This document shows positions 55,004-63,269 of a stretch of DNA of 64,000 nucleotides, in pieces. A program made the translations under genes and the position numbers. The stretch is from Polaribacter sejongensis (GTDB lineage: Bacteria; Bacteroidota; Bacteroidia; Flavobacteriales; Flavobacteriaceae): NCBI RefSeq assembly GCF_038024065.1, contig NZ_CP150667.1:2921501-2985500 (forward strand), written 5' to 3'. The notes below the pieces were generated by a model. The model did no database searches. It had not been told where the DNA came from and saw only the letters and a list, made by a program, of their open reading frames with translations. Position 1 is the first letter of the stretch. Every line of letters starts with the position of its first letter.

Positions 55004-55585
55004 TTAGTTCAATTCCAAAAAATCACTCATTAACTCTTCCGCTTCTTGCAAAGCATCTTCTAAAATGTAATTTTTTATAATCTTATCAAACTGTGGAGCC
55101 GTTGCTAATTCTACAGAAGCTTTTGCAATACGCATGTTTATTTTGTCTTCACTTTCTGTAGAACGTTTTTTTAAACGGATTTTTAACTCATCTACACTTG
55201 GTGGTTTTACAAAAACAGACAATGTTTCTTCTGGATATTTCTTTTTAATACGCAATCCACCAACTACATCAATATCAAAAATAACATGTTTTTTTAAAGC
55301 CCAAATACGCTCAATTTCGCTTTTTAAAGTTCCGTAGAAGTTATCTCTATAGACTTCTTCCCATTCTAAAAATTCATCACCTTTAATTTTGTTTTTAAAC
55401 TCTTTTAGGTCGATAAAATAATAGTCTTCACCATCTTTTTCCTCTCCTCTTGGTGCTCTAGAAGTAGCAGAAATAGAAAACTCTAGGTTGAATCTTTCTT
55501 GCTTTAATAAATGACGTACAATGGTTGTTTTACCTGAACCAGAAGGTGCAGAAAAGACGAATAATTTTCCTTTAAAATCTGACAT
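55004..55585 (-). CDS. gmk: Guanylate kinase
   Basis: Phosphorylates GMP to GDP. The 193-residue protein has the P-loop FSAPSGSGKTTIVRHL, then SISATSRAPRGEEKDGEDYY (GMP-binding region), EFLEWEEVYRDNFYGT and VIFDIDVVGGLRI. Length and order are canonical. It is 93 bp downstream of yicC, and a short GCTAAA / TTTAGC palindrome lies in that gap. Confidence 0.96.
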   Translation of the reverse strand: MSDFKGKLFVFSAPSGSGKTTIVRHLLKQERFNLEFSISATSRAPRGEEKDGEDYYFIDLKEFKNKIKGDEFLEWEEVYRDNFYGTLKSEIERIWALKKHVIFDIDVVGGLRIKKKYPEETLSVFVKPPSVDELKIRLKKRSTESEDKINMRIAKASVELATAPQFDKIIKNYILEDALQEAEELMSDFLELN

Positions 55586-55597
55586 ATATTTTATTAT

Positions 55598-55628
55598 TTG
55601 TCATGCTAAACTTGCTTTAGCATCTTGT
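55598..55628. repeat. REP-like palindrome (GTCATGCTAAACTTG family)
   Basis: TGTCATGCTAAACTTGCTTT then AGCATCTT forms a short stem-loop. It resembles the element at 32295-32335 in the opposite orientation. Confidence 0.5.
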
Positions 55629-55678
55629 AATTAGAATATTGTAATAGTTACATGGTTTTTTTAACCTTGCAGAAAATC

Positions 55679-56545
55679 TTACAATACGTTTAAAATTTGT
55701 TCTTTAATTTGTTCTAGCTCGTTTTTCATTTGAATTACCGCTTTTTGCATAGGTGCAAAATTAGCTTTAGAACCGGTGGTGTTTATTTCTCGTCCCATTT
55801 CTTGAACAATAAATCCTAATTTTTTACCATTAGAATCTTCAGATTCCATTGTTTGTAAGAAATAATCTAAATGATTTGCCAAACGAACTTTCTCTTCATT
55901 AATATCTAATTTTTCTAGATAGTAAATTAATTCTTGTTCAAAACGGTTTTCATCAGTATCTACTTTTAAATCGTCGATAGCCTTTTTTAAACGTGTTTTT
56001 ACGTTTTCTACTCTATCTCCATCTAAAGCTTTTACTTCTTCTAAATAGGTTTTAATATTAGCAATTCTTTCTTTAAAATCTATTTCTAAAGAAGCAGCTT
56101 CATCAATTCTATATTGTACAATATCTTTAATAGCAATATCTACACTTTCGTTGATAAGGTTCCATTCGTTTTCATCTAACTCTTCACGCTCTGTTTTTAA
56201 AGCATCTGGCATTCTTACGGCCATTTTCAATAATTCAACATCGTCAGAAGTTCCGGTTTGTACAACATTTCTTAGTTGTTGCATATATTCTTTTACCACT
56301 CCGTGATTAATAGTTGTAGACGTTTCATCTGCAGTCATTTCTACAAAAATTGAAAAATCTACTTTACCACGAACCAACGCTCTTGCTAGTTTTTTACGCA
56401 CGGCTAATTCTTTCTCTTTATAATAAGAAGGAATACGAACGTTTAAATCGAGGTTTTTACTGTTTAAAGATTTAATTTCTATGGTTACTTTTTTAGTAGG
56501 TAATTGTAATACAGACTTGCCATAACCAGTCATAGATTGAATCAT
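55679..56545 (-). CDS. YicC-family endoribonuclease-like protein
   Basis: The 288-residue protein has the YicC N-terminus MIQSMTGYGKSVLQ, IKSLNSKNLDLNVRIP, and the C-terminal DUF1732 block LDYFLQTMESEDSNGKKLGF then IVQEMGREINTTGSKA. E. coli YicC is an endoribonuclease linked to small-RNA turnover; the role here is inferred from family. It heads the yicC-gmk-nadD group, with a TATATTTG promoter box at 56570-56577. Confidence 0.92.
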   Translation of the reverse strand: MIQSMTGYGKSVLQLPTKKVTIEIKSLNSKNLDLNVRIPSYYKEKELAVRKKLARALVRGKVDFSIFVEMTADETSTTINHGVVKEYMQQLRNVVQTGTSDDVELLKMAVRMPDALKTEREELDENEWNLINESVDIAIKDIVQYRIDEAASLEIDFKERIANIKTYLEEVKALDGDRVENVKTRLKKAIDDLKVDTDENRFEQELIYYLEKLDINEEKVRLANHLDYFLQTMESEDSNGKKLGFIVQEMGREINTTGSKANFAPMQKAVIQMKNELEQIKEQILNVL

Positions 56546-56569
56546 AAAATCAACATTTTAGATGAGGGG

Positions 56570-56577
56570 CAAATATA
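56570..56577 (-). promoter_or_regulatory. -7 promoter element of yicC-gmk-nadD
   Basis: TATATTTG on the minus strand predicts transcription from about 56564 and an 18-nt leader. Confidence 0.55.
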
Positions 56578-56737
56578 GTTTTTATTTCACAGAATTTTTA
56601 GGGGAATGCACTTGTAAATCATTGAAAATGATAAAGGCACATATTATACAGATTAGTACTAATTTTTATGCTGATGAGATCTGACTAATTTGAACGAACA
56701 AAGCTTAGTAACTAGTTTTAAATGGTGAAATTAAGTG

Positions 56738-57631
56738 CTATTTTTCTACTTGCCTAGTTACTAAATAGACACCACAAAATATTAGTATTGTTGCCCCGAT
56801 TTTTGTCATGTTTAAAGAATCACTACCAATAATTAAAGCATAAATTGTTGCAATAACAGGTTGTAGATAAATAAAAACACTAACGGTTGTTGGTTTCAAT
56901 TTTGATAAACCATATAAATTAAAAAGATAGGTAATACAAGAAGTAAAGACAACGACAAAACCAATGTTCCAATAAATATTTGTGGGCATTTCTCGCCAAT
57001 TGACTTCTGTAAATTCTTGGTAACCAAAAGGGAGTACAAAAATGAACCCAATAAAATACAGCCATTTAACAAGCGTAATTGGATGATATTTGTGAATTAA
57101 ACTTTTGGAGATCACTAAATATAAACCATAAGAAGTGGCATTTACAAAAATTAAAAAATTTCCCCAATTGCTATTTGTACCGCTTGTACCAGATGAATTA
57201 CCATACGTAATAAGTAAAACAGTACCTACTAAACCAATGATTACGCCTAATATTCTTAGTTTTCCAATGGCTTTTCTAATTAATATACTAGAAAAAATTA
57301 AAACCATAATTGGTGATGTAACCATAATAACGGAAGCGCTAATAGGTGTTGTTAAACTTAAACCTTTAAAAAAGGAGAGCATATTTAAACCAATTCCAAA
57401 AATGGCTGCTAAGAGTAATTTTAGATAATCAGATTTTTCTATTTTTTGAGATTTAATAAATAAACCAAGACTCCAAAAAATTATAGTTGCTCCAAAAACT
57501 CTTATTAAAATAAAACCAAAGGGTTTTACGTAAATAGGCATTACCTCTTTAGCTATTGAGTAATTTAGTCCGTAGATTATAGTGGCTATGGTAACGGCAA
57601 TTAATGCTAATGTTCTCTTATCTATGTTCAA
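56738..57631 (-). CDS. EamA/DMT-family permease
   Basis: The 297-residue inner-membrane protein has about ten hydrophobic helices in two EamA repeats. Recognisable pieces are ATIIYGLNYSIAKEVMP near the start, GLSLTTPISASVIMVTSPI in the first repeat and LKPTTVSVFIYLQPVIATIY in the second. Family members export metabolites, amino acids or drugs, and the cargo cannot be told. It is isolated from its neighbours: about 190 bp from yicC and 118 bp from the LysM gene. Confidence 0.9.
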   Translation of the reverse strand: MNIDKRTLALIAVTIATIIYGLNYSIAKEVMPIYVKPFGFILIRVFGATIIFWSLGLFIKSQKIEKSDYLKLLLAAIFGIGLNMLSFFKGLSLTTPISASVIMVTSPIMVLIFSSILIRKAIGKLRILGVIIGLVGTVLLITYGNSSGTSGTNSNWGNFLIFVNATSYGLYLVISKSLIHKYHPITLVKWLYFIGFIFVLPFGYQEFTEVNWREMPTNIYWNIGFVVVFTSCITYLFNLYGLSKLKPTTVSVFIYLQPVIATIYALIIGSDSLNMTKIGATILIFCGVYLVTRQVEK

Positions 57632-57689
57632 AAAAATAGGATTCTTAAATTAGCATGCAAAGTTGAGAATAATTTTTAGTTTAAGGGAT

Positions 57690-57725
57690 AAAAAAAAGAG
57701 TTTCAAAATATATTTTGAAACTCTT
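57690..57725 (-). terminator. Terminator of the LysM/BON gene
   Basis: A perfect stem, AAGAGTTTCAAAATA / TATTTTGAAACTCTT, is followed on the minus strand by TTTTTT. Confidence 0.88.
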
Positions 57726-57749
57726 CTAATTTGGTTGGTTGATTTTTAA

Positions 57750-58220
57750 TTAGTCTACTAAAGGCGGTATTCTTAATACCTGACCAGGGTATATTTTATC
57801 TGGATGTGATAACATCGGTTTGTTTGCTTCAAAAATTACAGGGTATTTCATTGCGTTACCATAATAAGTTTTGGCAATCTTACCTAAAGTGTCTCCGCTT
57901 TCTACTGTATGAAATTGTGCCATTTCTGCTTCTTCAATTACCTCTGTTTCTGCAACTGTTAAGTTGTCTTCTACAGATGCAATACCATTGGTATTACCTA
58001 CCACTAAAACTACTTTTTCTTTGGTAGCTAAGTCAGCGGTTTCTCCCCAAAGTTTTACAGCATCATCTGCTACTTCTATACCTAAATCTGTAACTTCTAA
58101 ATTTAAAGCAGTAATAGCATTTCTTAATTGCTCAGATTTATCTGCGTTTTCTTCTTCTGTAGTTTTTCCAATGCCAAAAACTTTTGCTCCAGCATTCTTA
58201 ATGAATGAAAAAATTCCCAT
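57750..58220 (-). CDS. BON-LysM protein (Kbp/YgaU-like)
   Basis: The 156-residue protein has a short N-terminus (MGIFSFIKNAGAKVFG), a BON domain (about 35-90: LGIEVADDAVKLWG, ADLATKEKVVLVVGN) and a LysM domain (about 102-152: FHTVESGDTLGKIAKTYYG, YPGQVLRIPP). This is the architecture and length of E. coli Kbp/YgaU, a cytoplasmic potassium-binding protein. There is no signal peptide, in line with a cytosolic place. It is divergent from upp, about 95 bp away. Confidence 0.9.
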   Translation of the reverse strand: MGIFSFIKNAGAKVFGIGKTTEEENADKSEQLRNAITALNLEVTDLGIEVADDAVKLWGETADLATKEKVVLVVGNTNGIASVEDNLTVAETEVIEEAEMAQFHTVESGDTLGKIAKTYYGNAMKYPVIFEANKPMLSHPDKIYPGQVLRIPPLVD

Positions 58221-58287
58221 TTTTTAGTTTTTTGTTAATGTTTTAATCTTTTGTGTAGATGCAAGATACAAATTTATACAATTGCTT

Positions 58288-58295
58288 TACATTTG
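58288..58295 (+). promoter_or_regulatory. -7 promoter element of upp
   Basis: TACATTTG fits TAnnTTTG. The predicted start near 58301 gives a leader of about 15 nt to ATG 58316 and lies downstream of a possible ATG at 58259, which excludes that start. Confidence 0.55.
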
Positions 58296-58315
58296 TTATT
58301 CTAAAATTATTTACA

Positions 58316-58969
58316 ATGATTATTCACCATTTACAAGAAGAAAATTCTATTCTTAATAAATTTATTTCAGAAATTAGAGATGTAAAAATTCAAAAAGATT
58401 CACTTCGGTTTAGAAGAAATATTGAAAGAATTGGTGAGGTTTTAGGCTACGAATTAAGTAAAAACCTTTCTTATAAAAATGTTTCTATTGAAACTCCTTT
58501 AGGTGAGAAAACAGAACAATTATTTGATAACGACGTTGTTTTATGTTCAATTTTAAGAGCGGGATTACCTTTGCATCAAGGTGTGTTAAACTATTTTGAT
58601 GATGCCGAAAATGCTTTTATTTCTGCATACCGTCATCACCCAAATAACGGTGCTAAATCTGAAATTGTAGTAGAGTATTTTGCAGCACCATCAATAGAAA
58701 ACAAAACATTATTATTGTTAGATCCGATGTTAGCAACAGGGCAATCTTTAGTGTCTGTTTTTGAGGCGATAAAAAAACAAGGAACACCTGCGGAAATTCA
58801 TGTTTTGGTGGTTATTGCTTCTAAGGAAGGAATCGAGTTTATAAAAGATAAATTTCCAGAAAACACACATTTATGGGTTGCTGCTATAGACGATCAATTA
58901 AATAATAAAGGATATATAGTTCCTGGTTTAGGAGATGCTGGAGATTTAGCTTTTGGAACTAAATTATAG
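58316..58969 (+). CDS. upp: Uracil phosphoribosyltransferase
   Basis: Converts uracil and PRPP to UMP. The 217-residue protein begins MIIHHLQEENSILNKFISEI and has SILRAGLPLHQGVLNYF and the PRPP loop LLDPMLATGQSL. It ends with the uracil-binding region GYIVPGLGDAGDLAFGT. The start at 58316 agrees with the promoter at 58288; a further 19 codons upstream would include the promoter itself. Its 3' end overlaps the convergent DUF6427 gene by 6 bp. Confidence 0.94.
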   Translation: MIIHHLQEENSILNKFISEIRDVKIQKDSLRFRRNIERIGEVLGYELSKNLSYKNVSIETPLGEKTEQLFDNDVVLCSILRAGLPLHQGVLNYFDDAENAFISAYRHHPNNGAKSEIVVEYFAAPSIENKTLLLLDPMLATGQSLVSVFEAIKKQGTPAEIHVLVVIASKEGIEFIKDKFPENTHLWVAAIDDQLNNKGYIVPGLGDAGDLAFGTKL

Positions 58970-59893
58970 TAAAAAATAAGTAAGAATTGTACCTATTAGT
59001 AGTAAGCCAGATAGAATGTTTTTAACAATCATTTTTTCTATAACCTCAAATCCGTTTGCTATAATTATAGATGCTGGTATTAAAAAATAAACAATTTCAG
59101 CTCCACTCTTTTCGGTAATTACTAAAGCAAAAGCAACTGCGATAATTGAGTTGATAATTAAAACAATCCAACTCTTTTTAAAAGAATTATTTACAGATAA
59201 CGCTTTCGGGGATTTTAAGAATATAGAACTTACAGTTAGTAAAAGTATGGTTCCAAAAATCCATAGTGTAGAGTCTTTTTTATATATAAATATATTATTT
59301 ATAGTATTAAAAGTGAAAAGTTGCTGAAATTCTTCGCTAGAATCATACCAAAATAAGTACGCAAAATAGATGATTAATGGAGAAATAAACCCAATAATTG
59401 GAGTTAGTAGCGTATGAAAAGAAACCTTTTTTCTCAATAAAATAGATGCGTAAATTAGAATGAGAAAAATCAAGGTAAGAGGTTCTATTATAAAGAGAAT
59501 ACCTAACCAAAAACCACTATCAAATAATTTCTGAATTACCTTTTTAGGAGAACGTAAACTGTATATTTTTCTTAAAAAAAGGAGGTAAATTATTAATGTT
59601 AGTAAGGCTTTAAGGCCTAGTATCTTGGGTGTGAAAAGAATACTTGTTAATATAAAAATAAAGAAAGCATAAGAGTGGTCGAACGTTAATTTATTTTTTG
59701 AGACTATAAAATTGTAGAAGAAAAAAACAATTAAAAAGAGTCCTAAAAAAGAGATGTTTTCCATGGTTTTTAGCCAAGTGAAATTATCTGTTAACAAGTT
59801 AGAAAAAACAGTAATTATAAAGAAGCAAAAAAAGAGTCCAAAATAGACTATAAAATTGATTGGTTTAGATTTCTCTAAAAAATTGGCTAGCAT
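58964..59893 (-). CDS. DUF6427-like polytopic membrane protein
   Basis: The 309-residue protein is mostly hydrophobic, with about eight to ten membrane helices, few charged loops and many Phe/Ile/Leu. It begins MLANFLEKSKPINFIVYFGL, as do DUF6427 proteins found beside upp in Flavobacteriaceae. Function is unknown; conserved position next to upp and the DUF6341 gene may hint at an envelope role. It runs convergent with upp and divergent from the DUF6341 gene 41 bp away. Confidence 0.8.
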   Translation of the reverse strand: MLANFLEKSKPINFIVYFGLFFCFFIITVFSNLLTDNFTWLKTMENISFLGLFLIVFFFYNFIVSKNKLTFDHSYAFFIFILTSILFTPKILGLKALLTLIIYLLFLRKIYSLRSPKKVIQKLFDSGFWLGILFIIEPLTLIFLILIYASILLRKKVSFHTLLTPIIGFISPLIIYFAYLFWYDSSEEFQQLFTFNTINNIFIYKKDSTLWIFGTILLLTVSSIFLKSPKALSVNNSFKKSWIVLIINSIIAVAFALVITEKSGAEIVYFLIPASIIIANGFEVIEKMIVKNILSGLLLIGTILTYFLL

Positions 59894-59913
59894 CGTTTCT
59901 TTTGTTATTTTTG
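59883..59913 (+). promoter_or_regulatory. Promoter of the DUF6341-trmB pair (TTG-N20-TATTTTTG)
   Basis: TTG at 59883-59885 and TATTTTTG at 59906-59913 have 20 bp between them, the same spacing as the amino-sugar operon promoter. The predicted leader is about 16 nt. Confidence 0.72.
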
Positions 59914-59934
59914 CAGCGTAAAGATAATTAAGTT

Positions 59935-60156
59935 ATGATAGCAAGCAATATTTTTAGATGGATTGGTAGTTTATTTACCGATTTATTATTTACGCCATTC
60001 CATTGGTTACGTTTAACTGTAGCAAATGCAGATTATGGTTGGTGGATTTCTAATGCCGTTAATTGGGGATTTCTATTAGTTTTATTATGTTTATTCGCAT
60101 ATTGGTTGGGACAAACTCTTAAGTTTAAGAGAGAAGGAACGGAAGATAAAGCTTAA
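59935..60156 (+). CDS. DUF6341-like small membrane protein
   Basis: The 73-residue protein has an amphipathic, Trp-rich N-terminus (IFRWIGSLFTDLLFTPFHWL) and one clear helix (about residues 44-62, NWGFLLVLLCLFAYWLG), then a charged tail KFKREGTEDKA. The pattern fits DUF6341, a family of short flavobacterial proteins of unknown function. It is followed by trmB after 9 bp and expressed from a well-formed promoter at 59883-59913. Confidence 0.8.
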   Translation: MIASNIFRWIGSLFTDLLFTPFHWLRLTVANADYGWWISNAVNWGFLLVLLCLFAYWLGQTLKFKREGTEDKA

Positions 60157-60165
60157 AATAACAAT

Positions 60166-60837
60166 TTGGGAAGTAAAAATAAATTAAAACGTTTCAAAGA
60201 AAATGAAACGTTTAATAATGTCATTCAACCAACTAGAGAAGAAGTTGTAACAGATTTTTCTCATAAGGGTAAATGGCATTCTTTTTTTGGCAACAACAAT
60301 CCTATTGTTGTAGAGTTAGGGTGTGGTAAAGGAGAATATACCATTGCTTTGGCTAGAAGAAATCCGAATAAAAACTATATTGGTATCGATATAAAAGGCG
60401 CTCGTTTTTGGAGAGGAGCAAAAACTGCAATAGAAGAAAATCTAGACAATGTAGCTTTTGTAAGAACTCAAATTGAGTTGGTCGATTTTATTTTTGCTGA
60501 AAATGAAGTTTCAGAAATTTGGATCACTTTCCCAGATCCACAAATAAAATTTCAACGCACAAAACATAGAATGACAAATTCTAGTTTTATGAAAAAATAC
60601 CATCATATTCTTAATGAAGAAGGAATTATGAATCTAAAAACAGATTCAGAGTTTATGCATGGGTATACGTTAGGTTTGTTGCATGGTGAAGGTCATGAAA
60701 TTTTATATGCTAACCATACTGTATATAAGAATGAAGGCGCACCAAAAGAAGTTACAGAAACACAAACTTTTTACGAAAAACAATATTTAGAAGTAGATAA
60801 ACCTATTACCTACATTAAATTTAGATTAAAGTATTAA
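60166..60837 (+). CDS. trmB: tRNA (guanine-N7-)-methyltransferase (TTG start)
   Basis: Methylates G46 of tRNAs with SAM. The 223-residue protein has the SAM motif VVELGCGKGEYTIALARR, YIGIDIKGARFWRGAK, ITFPDPQIKFQRTKHRM and a late TETQTFYEKQYL region, all in family order. The family N-terminus MGSKNKLKRFKENETF starts exactly at the TTG at 60166, so TTG is the likely start codon. It follows the DUF6341 gene by 9 bp, so translation is probably linked. Confidence 0.93.
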   Translation: MGSKNKLKRFKENETFNNVIQPTREEVVTDFSHKGKWHSFFGNNNPIVVELGCGKGEYTIALARRNPNKNYIGIDIKGARFWRGAKTAIEENLDNVAFVRTQIELVDFIFAENEVSEIWITFPDPQIKFQRTKHRMTNSSFMKKYHHILNEEGIMNLKTDSEFMHGYTLGLLHGEGHEILYANHTVYKNEGAPKEVTETQTFYEKQYLEVDKPITYIKFRLKY

Positions 60838-60840
60838 TGT

Positions 60841-60915
60841 GTCATTACGGGGAATTAACTTCCCCATTTGTCATTCCGAAATGAGCCTTTTTAGTTGATT
60901 GAGGAATCTCATTAC
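60841..60915. repeat. REP-like element with GGGGAA/TTCCCC hairpin
   Basis: GGGGAATTAACTTCCCC (60849-60865) is a perfect hairpin without a T-run, 12 bp after trmB. It is followed by GTCATTCCGAAATGAG from 60870 and GAGGAATCTCAT, of the GTCATTTCGA repeat family seen at 32191. Confidence 0.5.
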
Positions 60916-60940
60916 ATTACAACTATTGATGTTGATTTTA

Positions 60941-61131
60941 ACTCAATGAATCTTTGTTTTTCTCTGAGAATCTCTGTGTAATAATTATTCACCATAGTCA
61001 TCAGTGGTAATCCGTGAAATCTGTGTCTTTTATTTTTAACCTCCGTGAATCTCTATTTTTCTCTGCGAATCTCAGTGTAATAACTTTCCACAACATCCAT
61101 CAGTGATAATCCGTGAAATTTGTGTCATTTT
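60941..61131. repeat. 99-bp tandem repeat (two diverged copies)
   Basis: Copies at about 60941-61031 and 61040-61131 share TTTTCTCTG, TCAGTG, TAATCCGTGAAAT and TGTGTC at a constant 99-bp offset. The unit resembles an interspersed flavobacterial repeat. No gene was seen in 60838-61184. Confidence 0.65.
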
Positions 61132-61184
61132 TTATTTAAAAACCCTGTGGCATAACTTTCTTAGAATATCATTACCTTCACAAC

Positions 61185-61517
61185 GTGAAAGAATCCGATA
61201 ATTTTTTTGATAAAGTTTACCAAGTAGCTCGCTTAATTCCGCATGGAAAAGTTACCAGTTACGGAGCAATTGCTACCTATTTAGGAGCAGCAAGATCTGC
61301 AAGAATGGTAGGTTGGGCAATGAATAAAGCACATAATTTAGAAGATGTTCCGGCACATAGAGTCGTTAATAGAAAAGGATTACTAACAGGCAAACATCAT
61401 TTTGACGGTACAAACCTTATGCAGCAATTACTAGAAAGCGAAGGGATTATTGTAATAGAAAACCAAATTCAGGATTTAGAAAAAGTATTTTGGAACCCTA
61501 TGGAAGAGTTGTCTTAG
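61185..61517 (+). CDS. Alkyltransferase-like (ATL) DNA-repair protein
   Basis: The 110-residue protein is the DNA-binding half of an O6-alkylguanine transferase: FFDKVYQVARLIPHGKVTSY then GAIATYLG, ARMVGWAMNKAH with the Arg finger region, and VPAHRVVNRKG. The active-site Cys of PCHR is Ala57 (PAHR), so it cannot accept alkyl groups and should instead bind damaged bases and flag them for nucleotide excision repair, as known ATLs do. The start is GTG at 61185. Confidence 0.9.
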   Translation: MKESDNFFDKVYQVARLIPHGKVTSYGAIATYLGAARSARMVGWAMNKAHNLEDVPAHRVVNRKGLLTGKHHFDGTNLMQQLLESEGIIVIENQIQDLEKVFWNPMEELS

Positions 61518-61644
61518 TTTTTCCTAATTTATTAAATAATTACAAAACCATTGGTGCGATTTGCGAAATTGGTGTCTATAATTTCAACCTATCAATTCAT
61601 AAATAATCGCAATCTACAAACTTTCTTTTCTGAGCAGTAAGACG

Positions 61645-61652
61645 TATCTTTG
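61645..61652 (+). promoter_or_regulatory. -7 promoter element of mrp
   Basis: TATCTTTG fits TAnnTTTG and predicts a leader of about 20 nt before the GTG start. Confidence 0.5.
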
Positions 61653-61677
61653 CAAGTAAGATTAAATATAAGAAAAC

Positions 61678-62817
61678 GTGAGTTTTAAGAAACAAGATAT
61701 ATACAAGGCATTAGAAACAATTACCGCTCCTGGAGAAGGTAAAAGTTTAATAGAAAACAATAATGTTACTAACGTTGTTACTTTTGGCAATGAAGTAGAA
61801 GTAGATGTTACCATTAGTAACCCAACTTTACAAGCAAAAAAGAAAATTGAAACGGAGATTACCAAGGCAATTCAAACCAATGTTGACGAGCAAATTATTG
61901 TAAAAGTTAACGTAAAAGTAGAAAAGCCTGCAGAGAAAGTAAACCCGAATCAAATTAAAGGGAAAGCAATTCCTAATATTAAAAACATTATTGCAATTGC
62001 ATCTGGTAAAGGTGGCGTTGGTAAATCTACAATAACTGCAAATACGGCTATTTCTTTAGCTAAAATGGGCTTTAAAGTAGGTGTTTTAGATGCCGATGTT
62101 TACGGACCATCACAACACATCATGTTCGATGTAGAAAAAGCAAGACCACTTTCTGTAAATATAGATGGTAGATCTAAAATGGAACCTGTAGAAAATTATG
62201 GAGTTAAATTATTATCATTAGGCTTTTTTACAGACCCAAACCAAGCAGTAATTTGGCGTGGACCAATGGCTTCAAAAGCATTAAATCAATTAATTTTTGA
62301 TGGTAATTGGGGTGAGTTAGACTTTCTTTTAATCGATTTACCTCCAGGAACAGGAGATGTACATTTATCAATTGTGCAAGCTTTACCAATTAACGGAGCA
62401 GTTGTAGTAAGTACACCACAAAATATTGCGTTGGCAGATGCTAAAAAAGGAGTTGCAATGTTTCAACAAGAAAACATTAATGTGCCTGTTTTAGGAATCA
62501 TTGAAAATATGGCGTATTTTACACCAGAAGAATTGCCAGATAACAAGTATTATATTTTTGGAAAAGATGGTGCTAAAAATTTAGCAGAAGACATTAAAAC
62601 TAAGTTTTTAGGAGAAATTCCTTTAGTACAAAGTATTAGAGAGGCAGGAGATGTTGGTCATCCGGTAGCTTTACAAAACGGAACTATTTTAGAAAAATCA
62701 TTTAATGATATTACGAAAGAAATGGTTGCAGAATTATTAAAAAGAAATGAAGATTTACCACCAACAGAAGTTGTTAGAATTACAACAATGAGTGGTTGTA
62801 GTTCCGTAAAAAAATAA
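61678..62817 (+). CDS. Mrp/ApbC-family P-loop ATPase (Fe-S cluster carrier)
   Basis: Carries Fe-S clusters to target proteins. The 379-residue protein has an N-terminal DUF59/MIP18-like domain (about 5-85) and a P-loop domain with the deviant Walker A SGKGGVGKST (109-118), GVLDADVYGPSQ, LLIDLPPGTGDVH and VVVSTPQNIALADA. The CxxC pair found in many Mrp proteins is absent (ENMAYFTPEELPD instead), a form common in Bacteroidota; a lone Cys remains near the end (MSGCSS). The start is GTG. It is 4 bp before the NifU-like gene. Confidence 0.93.
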   Translation: MSFKKQDIYKALETITAPGEGKSLIENNNVTNVVTFGNEVEVDVTISNPTLQAKKKIETEITKAIQTNVDEQIIVKVNVKVEKPAEKVNPNQIKGKAIPNIKNIIAIASGKGGVGKSTITANTAISLAKMGFKVGVLDADVYGPSQHIMFDVEKARPLSVNIDGRSKMEPVENYGVKLLSLGFFTDPNQAVIWRGPMASKALNQLIFDGNWGELDFLLIDLPPGTGDVHLSIVQALPINGAVVVSTPQNIALADAKKGVAMFQQENINVPVLGIIENMAYFTPEELPDNKYYIFGKDGAKNLAEDIKTKFLGEIPLVQSIREAGDVGHPVALQNGTILEKSFNDITKEMVAELLKRNEDLPPTEVVRITTMSGCSSVKK

Positions 62818-62821
62818 GCAT

Positions 62822-63058
62822 ATGACAGCACAAGAAACATTAAATAATGTAGAAAAAGCGTTAGAAGAAATTCGCCCTTTTTTAATGAGTGATGGAGGCA
62901 ATATTAAACTTTTATCTATAGAAGATAATATTGTTAATGTTCAATTAGAAGGTGCTTGTACAGGATGTTCTGTAAATCAAATGACCTTAAAAAATGGCGT
63001 TGAAGCAACCATAAAAAAGTATGCGCCACAAATAGTAGAAGTTGTAAACGTAGCTTAA
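62822..63058 (+). CDS. NifU-like Fe-S scaffold protein
   Basis: The 78-residue protein is a stand-alone NifU C-terminal domain. It has RPFLMSDGGNIKLLSIED, the cluster-binding CTGCSVNQMTLK (C-x-x-C) and VEVVNVA at the end. It probably builds or passes Fe-S clusters with the adjacent Mrp ATPase, 4 bp upstream, with which it is surely cotranscribed. Confidence 0.93.
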   Translation: MTAQETLNNVEKALEEIRPFLMSDGGNIKLLSIEDNIVNVQLEGACTGCSVNQMTLKNGVEATIKKYAPQIVEVVNVA

Positions 63059-63102
63059 GCTGATAAAAATCAGTTTTTAAGTATTTAGAAAAATATATTT
63101 TT

Positions 63103-63202
63103 GGGCGTTCCAAGCAAAAAAACTTGGTCGGGCTTTTCGCACTCGCTTTTTTTACTTAAAAAAGTAAAAAAGAGCTCAAGCAAATGCTTCAATCCCTAAC
63201 GC
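63103..63202. repeat. Interspersed element bounded by GGGCGTT and CCCTAACGC
   Basis: Ends GCGTT (63105-63109) and AACGC (63198-63202) are inverted. Inside are CCAAG / CTTGG and TTTTACTT / AAGTAAAA hairpins and the CGGGCTTTTCGC and TTCAATCCCTAACGC strings. Elements of this kind are widespread between flavobacterial genes. No coding capacity is seen. Confidence 0.6.
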
Positions 63203-63220
63203 GCTCATCAACATAAAAAA

Positions 63221-63255
63221 AAGACCTCGCAAGAATAAAACCTTGTGAGGTCTTT
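63221..63255. terminator. Hairpin terminator between the nifU-like and reductase genes
   Basis: The AAGACCTCGCAAG / CTTGTGAGGTCTT stem has one G-T pair and a long T-run only on the minus strand. On the + strand its tail is TTT, so it may end nifU transcription weakly, 15 bp before the next start. Confidence 0.6.
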
Positions 63256-63269
63256 AAAAATAAAAAAAA

